Shown: one piece after another, positions 1 through 7,759 of the stretch
Numbering within the stretch: the stretch's first letter is position 1
Layout of the letters: the number at the start of each line of letters is the position of its first letter
Source of the DNA: Hyphomicrobium sp.
Lineage (GTDB): Bacteria > Pseudomonadota > Alphaproteobacteria > Rhizobiales > Hyphomicrobiaceae
Direction of reading: 5' to 3'
DNA: 64,000 bases
Assembly: GCA_030148425.1 (NCBI GenBank)
Contig: JASBTM010000008.1
Span: forward strand, 1-64,000
Notes under the pieces: model-generated
The model's input: only the letters and a program-made list of their open reading frames with translations
Told to the model about the DNA's origin: nothing
Database searches by the model: none
Position numbers and translations under genes: made by a program

Positions 1-252
1 GGTCTGATTGCCGCTGCGTACAACGACAGCGTTCAGCGCCCAATCGAACGCATCCCGGGGCAGAAACATATCGTCCAACCAGGCCGCCCGGACGGCGGGT
101 TCTGCGTTAGGCGCCAACATTTCGGTCGGAAGCGGCAGCACGCCATCGCTGATCACCAGCACATCAATCTCGCCAATACGCACTGCATAGCGCGATGAAA
201 CCAATTCTTCTGGTCGAGATCTACCGGCTTGTGAGGTGTCGTGTAAGTTCAT
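1..252 (-). CDS. MBL-fold metallo-hydrolase, N-terminal part (cut by window edge)
   Basis: The first 84 codons of a minus-strand gene run off the left edge. The ATG at 252 is preceded by an AGGAGAT ribosome binding site, which supports the start. The visible peptide (RYAVRIGEIDVLVISDGVLP, then a WLDDMF segment and a VVVRSG strand) resembles the N-terminus of metallo-beta-lactamase-fold hydrolases in which an IDAGLG strand and the HxHxDH zinc motif follow. Those catalytic residues lie outside the window, so the substrate cannot be judged. Family assignment is from remembered similarity. Confidence 0.7.
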   Translation of the reverse strand, partial: MNLHDTSQAGRSRPEELVSSRYAVRIGEIDVLVISDGVLPLPTEMLAPNAEPAVRAAWLDDMFLPRDAFDWALNAVVVRSGNQT

Positions 253-377
253 GTCTATCTCCTGCTGAATATCGGCATTTTATCTTGGCGCCCGATGACG
301 AGCGGGCCGCCAGTCGCACGTGGGAGGCAGTTGTGGGAGCGACTGCTGATGTCTTGAATTTTCAGGTGGCTCGCTTC

Positions 378-806
378 TCACGGGAAGCTCAGTTGTTTCG
401 AAGGTTGGGCTGACTGCTGCTCTGCGATGGCCCAGGCCGTAATCGACAGTCCTAAGATTGCTGGCAACGTGACAGCCGGAAAATCTCGCGGAATGACGGA
501 AGCCGCGCAGATACCGACGGCGACCTCCCAAAAGTGAAAAAGCGCATGCCCCGCGAGCCAAAGCGACGGCGCAGCCCAGAACACAACGCGGAGTTCGGGT
601 CTCGCAATTCCCAGGAGAAACGCGACGCCGATGAAGACGAAGATCAACCCGATGTCGCGCACGAAGTGCTGATTGAAAGGCCCCGTCGTCGTTACGCCGG
701 GAACGGCAAAGTACCAATTTTCCGGCGCGAAAAGCATGAAGATGCCGTTCGCTATTGCCGCAACTCCAAGTGTGAACGCAACGACGAGAGAAATTGATTT
801 CATCAT
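378..806 (-). CDS. Small four-helix integral membrane protein, unknown function
   Basis: A 142-residue protein with about four hydrophobic segments (near residues 5-27, 48-67, 73-95 and 108-130) joined by short loops, so very probably an inner-membrane protein. Two adjacent ATG codons (806 and 803) follow a GAGG ribosome binding site. I do not recognise a named family with certainty. It sits between the MBL-fold gene and an SDR gene, all on the minus strand, but the gap of about 125 bases to the MBL gene and the separate ribosome sites leave an operon unproven. Confidence 0.7.
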   Translation of the reverse strand: MMKSISLVVAFTLGVAAIANGIFMLFAPENWYFAVPGVTTTGPFNQHFVRDIGLIFVFIGVAFLLGIARPELRVVFWAAPSLWLAGHALFHFWEVAVGICAASVIPRDFPAVTLPAILGLSITAWAIAEQQSAQPSKQLSFP

Positions 807-842
807 GTTGACTGACCTCTTCGAGAAGAATGCGCGGCGCGC

Positions 843-1595
843 CTAGGCCGCGGACTGCGCCTGTAGCCAGTCTCCGAACCGAATGTTGCCGAGGATCGCG
901 CTGGCTTCGGGCGTCAAGGATTTGTCGTTGAGTTCGGTACCGAAGTAGCGTGCATGAACGTCGGCGATCACACGTCGCGGGTCGCCTGTCGCCGAGAGGT
1001 ACCGACGGCCGATTTCATCGAGAGGGATCTTCTCGGGACCCGCTACTTCGACGATACCGTTCACGGGCTTTCCAACGGTCAGCTTGTCCAGCGCGTCTGC
1101 CACGTCGTCGGACGAAACGGGCTGCAGGAAGGCCGGAGATAGGTGGACATCGTTACCCTTGGTGGCCGACTGTGCAATCGCTCCGACGAACTCGAAAAAC
1201 TGCGTGGACCGTAAAATCGTGAAGGGGATTTTCGAGGCCTTGATCAACGCTTCCTGCGCAACTTTGGCGCGGAGATAACCGCTTTCGGGAAGGCGCTCGG
1301 CACCAACCACCGACAAAGCCAGATGATGTCCGACTCCCGCCGCGGCCTCGGCGGCGAGAAGATTGCGTCCCGACGTCTCAAAGAATTCGAGAACAGCCTT
1401 GTCTTCGAAGGAAGGCGAGTTGGCAACGTCGACGACCACTTGTGTGCCAGACATTGCCTCGGCCAACCCCTCGCGCGTGATCGTGTTGACGCCCGTGGCG
1501 GGTGACGCAGCGACAGCGTTGTGACCTTTTTCCTTGAGATGGCGAATGAGCTTCGATCCAATGAGACCGCTCCCGCCGATAACCACGATTTTCAT
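843..1595 (-). CDS. NmrA-like atypical SDR (NAD(P)-binding) oxidoreductase
   Basis: A 250-residue protein beginning with a Rossmann beta strand and the atypical-SDR glycine motif GGSGLIGSKLI (Gly7, Gly10, Gly13). No clear YxxxK catalytic pair is seen, which fits the NmrA/HSCARG branch whose members often act as redox sensors or NAD(P)-dependent reductases. The start follows a GGAGAGG ribosome site. It is divergent from the winged-helix/TPR regulator across about 220 bases; in related genomes such SDR genes are commonly the regulated partner of a divergent regulator (inference). Substrate unknown. Confidence 0.8.
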   Translation of the reverse strand: MKIVVIGGSGLIGSKLIRHLKEKGHNAVAASPATGVNTITREGLAEAMSGTQVVVDVANSPSFEDKAVLEFFETSGRNLLAAEAAAGVGHHLALSVVGAERLPESGYLRAKVAQEALIKASKIPFTILRSTQFFEFVGAIAQSATKGNDVHLSPAFLQPVSSDDVADALDKLTVGKPVNGIVEVAGPEKIPLDEIGRRYLSATGDPRRVIADVHARYFGTELNDKSLTPEASAILGNIRFGDWLQAQSAA

Positions 1596-1815
1596 TAGAC
1601 CTCTCCAAAATTGGCCGCAGCGCGTGACGGCGTCTTTCGGGAGAGAGTGGCGGAATGCAGCCGCAAAGACTTTGCCGGGATCTTGAAGAAGGCTTGCGTT
1701 TTCCTTGAAAATTCTTCCAAGCGCGAGGTGGGGAGCGGCGCTCCCCGTTTTAGCCGAACCTGTGCTATCGATACGAAGGACGGGTGAGCGTTAGTTGATT
1801 GGTCGGAGCAGTTAC

Positions 1816-3396
1816 GTGCATTTTCTTTTCGGGGATTGCGTACTCGATCCGGAGCGGCGGGAATTGACGCGCGCCTCCGAAGCGGTCGCCCTCGGTCCGC
1901 AGGTCTTCGATCTCCTCCTCTTTCTCGTCCGCAACCGCGACCGCGTCGTCAGCAAGGACGACCTGCTCGACGCCGTATGGGACGGACGTATTGTTTCGGA
2001 ATCGACGGTCACCAGCCATATCAACGCCGTCCGCAAAGCGATCGGCGATGCGGGAGATACCCAGCAACTTGTGAAAACGATCCCGCGCAAGGGATTTCGC
2101 TTTGTCGGCGATGTAAAAGAAGCTGACCGCCTTAATGGTTCGGCAGCACTCGGCGCCGCTCCGTTCGATGATCCTGCACGCCCTATGAGTAATCTTCCCA
2201 CCAAACCTTCGATCGCGATTCTACCCTTTCAAAGTTTGTGTGGTGACCCGGAGCAGGCATATTTCACCGACGGCGTCGTCGAGGAAATCATCACTGCCCT
2301 GTCGCGCGTGCGCTGGCTGTTCGTGATCGCTCGCAACTCAAGCTTCATCTATCGAGACTGCGCGTTCGACATAAAGCAGATCGGTAAGGAACTCGGCGTT
2401 GGCTATGTGCTGGAAGGTAGCATGCGGAAAGCGTCCGGGCGCGTTCGCATCACCGGCCAGCTGATCGATGCGACAACCGGGGCTCAGCTCTGGGCCGAAC
2501 GCTTTGAAGGGACGCTCGATGACATATTCGAGCTGCAGGATCGCATTGCCGCCGGAGTTGCTGGAGCGATTGCCCCGCGCGTCGAACTCGCAGAGATCGA
2601 ACGCGCAAAGCATAAGTCGACTGGCAGCCTCAATGCCTATGACTTTTATCTGCGCGGCCTCGCCCACGTGCATCGGGGGACGCGAGAGTCGATTGAGCAG
2701 GCCTTACCATTGTTTCAAAAAAGTATCGAACTCGATCCCGATTATGCGGCCGCCCATGCCATGGCGGGCTGGTGCTATTTCTGGCGCAAAGTCAACGGCT
2801 GGTGTGCGGATCGCGACGCGGAAACGGCTGAGGGTGCTCGACTAGCGCGTCGCGCTGTCGAATTGGGGCGCGATGACGATATAGCGCTAACACGCGGCGC
2901 TCACGCCTTGGCACATCTCGCGGGCGATCTCGATACGGGGATTGCCCTTCTCGACCGCGCGGTCTTCCTCAATCCTAATCTTGCGTCAGCCTGGTTTCTC
3001 GGCGGCTTCCTGAGGACGTGGCATGGCGAGAGTGAGAGCGCCATCGCGCATTTCGAGCGCGCTATGCAGCTCAATCCGCGGGATCCTGAACTCTACCGCA
3101 TGCAGGCCGGTATCGGAATGGCGCATCTCTTTGCGGGTCGCGTCGATGCAGCATCCCATTGGGCGGAATTATCCTACAGGAACTTGCCGGGCTTTCTGAT
3201 GGTGGTTGCGCTCATCGCGGCGACCAGAGCGCATTCCGGCCGGATCAGTGAAGCCCAACAAGCAATGGCTCAGCTCCGCGAGCTGGATCCGACGCTCCGC
3301 ATTTCAAATTTGAAGGATTGGCTACCGATTTGCCGCCAGGAAGATTTCGACGTCTTCTCGAAAGGTTTGCGCATCGCGGGGATGCCGGAGCACTAA
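1816..3396 (+). CDS. OmpR-type winged-helix regulator with TolB-like and TPR domains
   Basis: A 526-residue one-piece regulator. Residues 1-95 form an OmpR/CadC-type winged helix (FGDCVLDPERREL, then GPQVFDLLLFL and the recognition region VTSHINAVRKAIGD). Residues about 130-250 match the TolB-like N-domain seen in adenylate-cyclase-like regulators (AILPFQSL, YFTDGVVEEIITAL, YVLEGSMRK). The rest is TPR-like helical repeats. There is no membrane segment, so it is soluble. I chose the GTG at 1816 because CGGAG lies about 7 bases upstream and the protein then starts as the family usually does; an upstream TTG at 1795 is in frame. It probably controls the divergent SDR gene. Confidence 0.8.
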   Translation: MHFLFGDCVLDPERRELTRASEAVALGPQVFDLLLFLVRNRDRVVSKDDLLDAVWDGRIVSESTVTSHINAVRKAIGDAGDTQQLVKTIPRKGFRFVGDVKEADRLNGSAALGAAPFDDPARPMSNLPTKPSIAILPFQSLCGDPEQAYFTDGVVEEIITALSRVRWLFVIARNSSFIYRDCAFDIKQIGKELGVGYVLEGSMRKASGRVRITGQLIDATTGAQLWAERFEGTLDDIFELQDRIAAGVAGAIAPRVELAEIERAKHKSTGSLNAYDFYLRGLAHVHRGTRESIEQALPLFQKSIELDPDYAAAHAMAGWCYFWRKVNGWCADRDAETAEGARLARRAVELGRDDDIALTRGAHALAHLAGDLDTGIALLDRAVFLNPNLASAWFLGGFLRTWHGESESAIAHFERAMQLNPRDPELYRMQAGIGMAHLFAGRVDAASHWAELSYRNLPGFLMVVALIAATRAHSGRISEAQQAMAQLRELDPTLRISNLKDWLPICRQEDFDVFSKGLRIAGMPEH

Positions 3397-3905
3397 TCCC
3401 ATCAACACCGAAAGTCATATTGGGCAGCAAATTTCCATTAGCGAACGTCAGCGACGAAATGGAGAAGGACGAATGTTGCCTGAGGCGCGACGTCTGCTTT
3501 TGGATGATGAACTGCTGAAATCTTACTTGTGCCAACCGACGCGATTGATTCGTAGCTTCCGGCTGGCTTGAGCCCTCAAGGCAGAAGCTGAAGTCCGAGT
3601 TGCCCCGATGCGGGTCATCTGCAGCTACCCCGTGCCCGGAAGACCGGGTGGTAGCGCTCAATAAAACAGCGGAGCACCGGCCGGCCTCATGCTGCATGAG
3701 CTTCGTCAAACGGCCTTTTGCAATTGGTCACCGTCACAAAAATCTGGAAGAAGTGAACCGAGAAATCTTCGAATTGTGCGTGTCGTGTCGCGAGCGCCAT
3801 ATCGGGGAAAGGTCGAACACTGATAATATAAACAAATGTTTTTTTTCGAATCGCTTGCTCTCTTGTTCACGCTTAATTTCTTCCGTGGCCGATCGAGGTT
3901 CTCCC
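3397..3905. other. 509-base gap before the outer-membrane protein gene
   Basis: I see no convincing gene here; the open frames crossing it lack a ribosome site and recognisable protein features. A two-part hairpin (CTACC..CCCGG-AAGA-CCGGG..GGTAG) lies at 3625-3654 and could end transcription from the regulator. An AT-rich stretch at about 3820-3850 (GATAATATAAAC followed by a run of eight T) is a plausible promoter region for the downstream gene. Confidence 0.4.
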
Positions 3906-4775
3906 ATGTTTAAGGCCTGCAAACACGCCCTCGCACCATCATGCATTGCAGCAATGATCCTCGGTTCAACGGCTCCCGTGTTCAGCGCCGACCTTGGCGC
4001 GGCGGACCACCCCAAGCTCGTGGCCGAACAAAATCCTTGGACCTTATCGTTCACGACCTATGGTTGGATTCCATGGATGTCGGGAAGCATGGGAATCAAG
4101 GGACGCTCATTCGATGTTCAAGCCGATCCATCAGAGATCCTGGGACACCTCGACTGGTCTACGCTGCCCGCCTGGATGAGTTATGCGGAGGCGCGTAATG
4201 GTCCAATCGGCTTGTTCAATGATATCGTTTACGCAAACATCGCCGGATCGAAAGGCTTTGCTAAGGAGCTCCCGGGCCCGCTTCCAACTTTAGCAGGCGG
4301 TGTTTCAGTCGATTACGAACAGGCAATCGTCGAGTTTGGGGGTGCCTATGAAATTTGGTCAGGCGCGAACCCGGTAGTTTCCGGAGCCTCTTCTCTCGAT
4401 CTTCTGGCGGGTGGCCGCTATTGGCATCAGGATGTAACAGTCTCGGCCTCTCTCGGCCCTTTAAACGCTGACAGATCCGGCTCGGTCGACTGGGTTGACC
4501 CGTTCATCGGCGTTCGCCTTCGCCAGAAAATCGGCGCGAGTGACTCGCTCGTGTTGCGCGCCGATGTCGGCGGCTTCGGCGCGGGCAGTGATTCCTCCTG
4601 GCAGGTGCTCGCGACTTATAACTGGGAGATGCGCACCTTATGCGGTTACCTCGTCGACGGTTATCTCGGTTACCGCGCGCTATCGGTCGATTACTCGCAG
4701 GGTTCGGGAAACACCGAATACAAATATGATGTGCTTATGCAGGGGCCGGTTATAGGCACGACACTGCATTTCTAA
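3906..4775 (+). CDS. Outer-membrane beta-barrel-like protein, unknown function
   Basis: A 289-residue protein with an N-terminal signal peptide (about residues 1-28, ending APVFSA). The rest shows alternating hydrophobic/polar strands with many Gly, Trp and Tyr residues and ends in the aromatic TTLHF, as outer-membrane barrels do. The ATG at 3906 follows a GAGG ribosome site and begins the signal peptide; the open frame extends 102 codons upstream without support. It is convergent with the DUF1254 gene across a 12-bp perfect inverted repeat. Transport or structural role cannot be told from sequence. Confidence 0.75.
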   Translation: MFKACKHALAPSCIAAMILGSTAPVFSADLGAADHPKLVAEQNPWTLSFTTYGWIPWMSGSMGIKGRSFDVQADPSEILGHLDWSTLPAWMSYAEARNGPIGLFNDIVYANIAGSKGFAKELPGPLPTLAGGVSVDYEQAIVEFGGAYEIWSGANPVVSGASSLDLLAGGRYWHQDVTVSASLGPLNADRSGSVDWVDPFIGVRLRQKIGASDSLVLRADVGGFGAGSDSSWQVLATYNWEMRTLCGYLVDGYLGYRALSVDYSQGSGNTEYKYDVLMQGPVIGTTLHF

Positions 4776-4787
4776 GGGCAAAGTAAT

Positions 4788-4835
4788 CTCCGTCGAAAGA
4801 ACCGGCGATGGTATCGCAACGGCCTTTCGACGGAG
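4788..4835. terminator. Hairpin between convergent genes
   Basis: A perfect 12-bp inverted repeat, CTCCGTCGAAAG at 4788-4799 and CTTTCGACGGAG at 4824-4835, sits between the convergent ends of the outer-membrane-protein gene (4775) and the DUF1254 gene (4858). There is no clear T tract on either side, so it may be a Rho-independent terminator of weak form or simply a 3'-end stabilising stem. Confidence 0.55.
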
Positions 4836-4857
4836 AAACCTACGAAACCTGCGTCTT

Positions 4858-6300
4858 CTACGAGACCTGTTTCACACCGGGAGGCTGCCATGTCCCTTGT
4901 CCCGCCGGTAGGACCGAAGGTGGCGTAGGCTTCGGCCAATATAGACGCATCACGAGATAGATTTTGTCATCCGGCGCCGGAAGCCAATTTGCTTCCTTGT
5001 CCGCGCCGGGACTGTCTTTCTGGATATAGAGAGTAAGCGAACCATCCTCGTTCTTCTTCATATCCGGCAACATCGGAGAGTTGATGAGGTAGCGATTGAT
5101 CGGGTTCTTGACCAAGAGCTGGCTCTTGCCATCGTACATCGTAACGGACCAGAACGCATTCACTGGCGGAAACTGGCCGGGTGCAAAGGTGATTGTGTAC
5201 TTGTGCTTGCTGCCGTCGAGCGGCGCACCGGCCGCGTCGATTCGGGTATAGGGATACATGGCTTCTACGGCATCGTTGCCATAGAGACCACCCTTGGCTG
5301 CACCGGCGCGCATCAGCCAATTGCCGTCGTAGAAAGCTTCATCACCGAAGAACGCACCGACGTTCCAACCGTTGATGTTCTTCATTCCGCTTGACAGAAA
5401 TTTGTCTACCTTGTTGTCGCCCTGCTTAAGCGCCACCAGTATCTCGGCCTTGTGCAACAGAGGCAAATCTTTGAAATCGAAGGTCTTACCCGGCCCGATG
5501 CCAATGCTCGCCAGCTTGGCACGAATGGCCTTGTCCTTCGAAGTCTCAGGGACGAACTGCAACGCAGCGTCGAGGTACTGATAAAAGTTATCTTTGATCC
5601 CTGCGGTCGTAGCTGGAAGGAAATCGATCTTCGGTGCGGCGGGCGGCGGGGGTTGTTTGAGGAAAGCTGAAAGCGGCTGCACCTTGTATCCGGCCTGCAC
5701 TCTTTCGACGTTGGGCATGTCATCTGGGTTGAAGAGCTGAGTGCGGATAAGCGCGAGCGTGAACGGCGTCGTCGACTGGAACACCTTCTTGATCCCGGTC
5801 GGCGTTTCACTTTTCCAATCGGGGCCAACCACCAAATAGTCGCCCGGCTCGGTTCCCGTGGTGCGCGATCCGATATAGCCGAAATTGTAGGTGTTACCGT
5901 CGATCATCTGCACCGCGTAGTAGCGGTCCTTTTCGATCGCCGGCACCGAGATCACCATCGGCTCAGCGCGCAAATCCAGCCACATAACGGAGTACGGGGT
6001 GTCGCTGTTCGGTGTGATGACGGCCGTGTCTTCTGGTGTCGAGACTTTGTGCTCGTTCTGGATTTCGTTGAACGGCGCCTTGAACTGCCCCGAGTTCTTG
6101 TCCACGGCGAACTCTTGCATAACCGCATAATTCATTACGAGCGGCAGGCCGTAGATGAAGCCCTCTTCGGCGATGTCCTTGGCCTCGATAATGCTGGGCC
6201 ATTCGGCTTTGTTCTGCGCCATGACCGGGACGGACTTCGCCGCCGCCGCAACGAGTGCGGCCGTCGCAGCGGAGCGAAGCAGATCGCGTTTCGTAAGCAT
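4858..6300 (-). CDS. DUF1254/DUF1214 domain secreted protein
   Basis: A 480-residue protein with an N-terminal export signal (TKRDLLRSAATAALVAAAA, cut after VMAQ; Tat-like with KR in place of RR). The body carries DUF1254 (EEGFIYGLPLVMNYAVM, TPEDTAVITPNSDTPYSVMWLDLR) and C-terminal DUF1214 (FWSVTMYDGKSQLLVKNPINRYLI). Such proteins are common in alphaproteobacteria, are exported, and have no established biochemical role. It diverges from an AraC-family regulator about 375 bases away, which is its most likely controller (inference). Confidence 0.85.
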   Translation of the reverse strand: MLTKRDLLRSAATAALVAAAAKSVPVMAQNKAEWPSIIEAKDIAEEGFIYGLPLVMNYAVMQEFAVDKNSGQFKAPFNEIQNEHKVSTPEDTAVITPNSDTPYSVMWLDLRAEPMVISVPAIEKDRYYAVQMIDGNTYNFGYIGSRTTGTEPGDYLVVGPDWKSETPTGIKKVFQSTTPFTLALIRTQLFNPDDMPNVERVQAGYKVQPLSAFLKQPPPPAAPKIDFLPATTAGIKDNFYQYLDAALQFVPETSKDKAIRAKLASIGIGPGKTFDFKDLPLLHKAEILVALKQGDNKVDKFLSSGMKNINGWNVGAFFGDEAFYDGNWLMRAGAAKGGLYGNDAVEAMYPYTRIDAAGAPLDGSKHKYTITFAPGQFPPVNAFWSVTMYDGKSQLLVKNPINRYLINSPMLPDMKKNEDGSLTLYIQKDSPGADKEANWLPAPDDKIYLVMRLYWPKPTPPSVLPAGQGTWQPPGVKQVS

Positions 6301-6676
6301 CTGGACAAATCCTCCTAGTTTGCAGCTTGAGGTAATGCGCGCTTGCGTAGCAAAAGAAGGCTATTGCTATGGTTGACAGTGCAATAACGGCCAATCCAGA
6401 CACGCTTGCATGTCGGCCCTGGCGACTTCCGCTATTGCGCTGCTATTGGCAAACGAATGGCCATCCGGCGTTCCAGACGCACCCGGATTTATCAGCACAC
6501 GGTTCAGCATGAGCAACTTTCTCGCGCGCACGGCCGATAACCAAAGCTGTGCCAACGGCCGGCAAGCAGGTTTCCCTGTCTGCCCGACACACCTATAGTG
6601 CGCCACAAAGCAGCAATCGGATTTCGAAACCACTCATTTTGCGCCACTATTGCAGTATTCCCGGAGCACCACGCGC
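6301..6676. other. Divergent intergenic region, DUF1254 gene / AraC gene
   Basis: 376 bases between divergent starts. I find no supported gene. A TTGACAGTGCAATAAC segment near 6373-6388 is promoter-like, and the region should contain the control sites for both flanking genes, but I could not pick out a clean operator repeat. Confidence 0.35.
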
Positions 6677-7681
6677 ATGGCTGAGGTTCCAGTTATCTCC
6701 AACCACATATTGCACGGGATGCCGGCTTTCCTGCGCCGAGAAATTGGAGAAAGGGCGCTTCTGCAGGCGAACCGCGCCGCGGGATTCGATCCGGAACTAA
6801 CCGAGGACCGGAATTGCTTCATCCCGCACGCTGCGGTGGTCGGCTTTCTGAATGCCGCGGCGAGAGCGGCGGGTGAGCCCAACCTCGGACTCCTGTTGGC
6901 TCCGGTAATGAACGCTGCCAACTATGGCAGTTTTGGGCGCTACGTGCTTGGAGCCGACACTCTCGGCCAATCCATCGAGCGTGCCATTGCGGCCCTTGGT
7001 TACCATAGCACAGATGACAGGATGTCGGTCGCGAGCGTCGGCGACGAGGCACGGTATAGCTACGTCTTTGCCTTGGCCGGCCGCACCGGCTACGACATTA
7101 TCGCCAGCGCCGCGGCAGGCGTCCTGCTGAGCGTCCTTAGGGCCTATTTGCCCGTTGACTGGCGACCGCTGCGCATCGAGCTTGATATCCGCAAGCCGCG
7201 CCAGCCTGGGCTATTCGAAGATGTCTTCCAGTGCCCCGTCGCTTTCAACGCAACCGCGGTGACCGTCGTCATGGAACGACATCATCTGCATGCTGCTCCA
7301 AGGCGCGCTTCATGGTCGATGATTACTATCGAGGATGTTGCGCGAGACAGGCGCGGCGGTGCTCCACGAGATCTGCTCGATGTCATCGTGGAGCAGATCC
7401 GCGCCCAAGTTCTTACCGGCAGCGTGTCCATCGATAGTGCGGCGCTATCGATGGACACCAGTGTCCGAACGCTGCAACGTGAATTGAATCGAACTGGCAC
7501 CGATTTTCGCAGCTTGGCGAGCGCTGCGAGGATTCAGAGAGCCACCGAATTACTCCGGCACACGGAAGGTTCGATCACCCGTGTTGCGGCGGAGATGGGA
7601 TATTCTTCTCCTGCCAATTTCGCCCGTGCCTTCCGAAAGGCGACCGGCCGTGGCCCGCGGGAGTTTCGCTCGCAAATATAG
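6677..7681 (+). CDS. AraC-family transcriptional regulator
   Basis: A 334-residue regulator. The first 200 or so residues match the Arabinose_bd/OruR-type sensing domain (GMPAFLRREIGERALL, NYGSFGRYVLGADTLGQSI). The C-terminal 90 residues form the double helix-turn-helix of AraC proteins (TSVRTLQRELNRTGTDFRSL, then EGSITRVAAEMGYSSPANFA and AFRKATGRGPREFR). The ATG at 6677 has GGAG ten bases upstream; a TTG at 6650 is an alternative. Divergent from the DUF1254 gene, its probable target. The ligand is unknown. Confidence 0.85.
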   Translation: MAEVPVISNHILHGMPAFLRREIGERALLQANRAAGFDPELTEDRNCFIPHAAVVGFLNAAARAAGEPNLGLLLAPVMNAANYGSFGRYVLGADTLGQSIERAIAALGYHSTDDRMSVASVGDEARYSYVFALAGRTGYDIIASAAAGVLLSVLRAYLPVDWRPLRIELDIRKPRQPGLFEDVFQCPVAFNATAVTVVMERHHLHAAPRRASWSMITIEDVARDRRGGAPRDLLDVIVEQIRAQVLTGSVSIDSAALSMDTSVRTLQRELNRTGTDFRSLASAARIQRATELLRHTEGSITRVAAEMGYSSPANFARAFRKATGRGPREFRSQI

Positions 7682-7759
7682 CAGATGGAGGCCCGCCTGC
7701 CCGCGGCCTGGGTCGAGGACAAGAGCACAGCTCTCGACCCGCACAGCGAGGGTTTCTGC

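Noticed and set aside
1680..1730. CTTGAA..TTCTTCCAAG words as an operator between the SDR and its divergent regulator
   Set aside because: The repeat is imperfect and its spacing irregular; not enough to call a site.
3245..3709. A 154-codon minus-strand frame across the regulator end and the gap
   Set aside because: Overlaps the C-terminal part of the regulator, has no ribosome site and reads as low-complexity Ser/Arg sequence.
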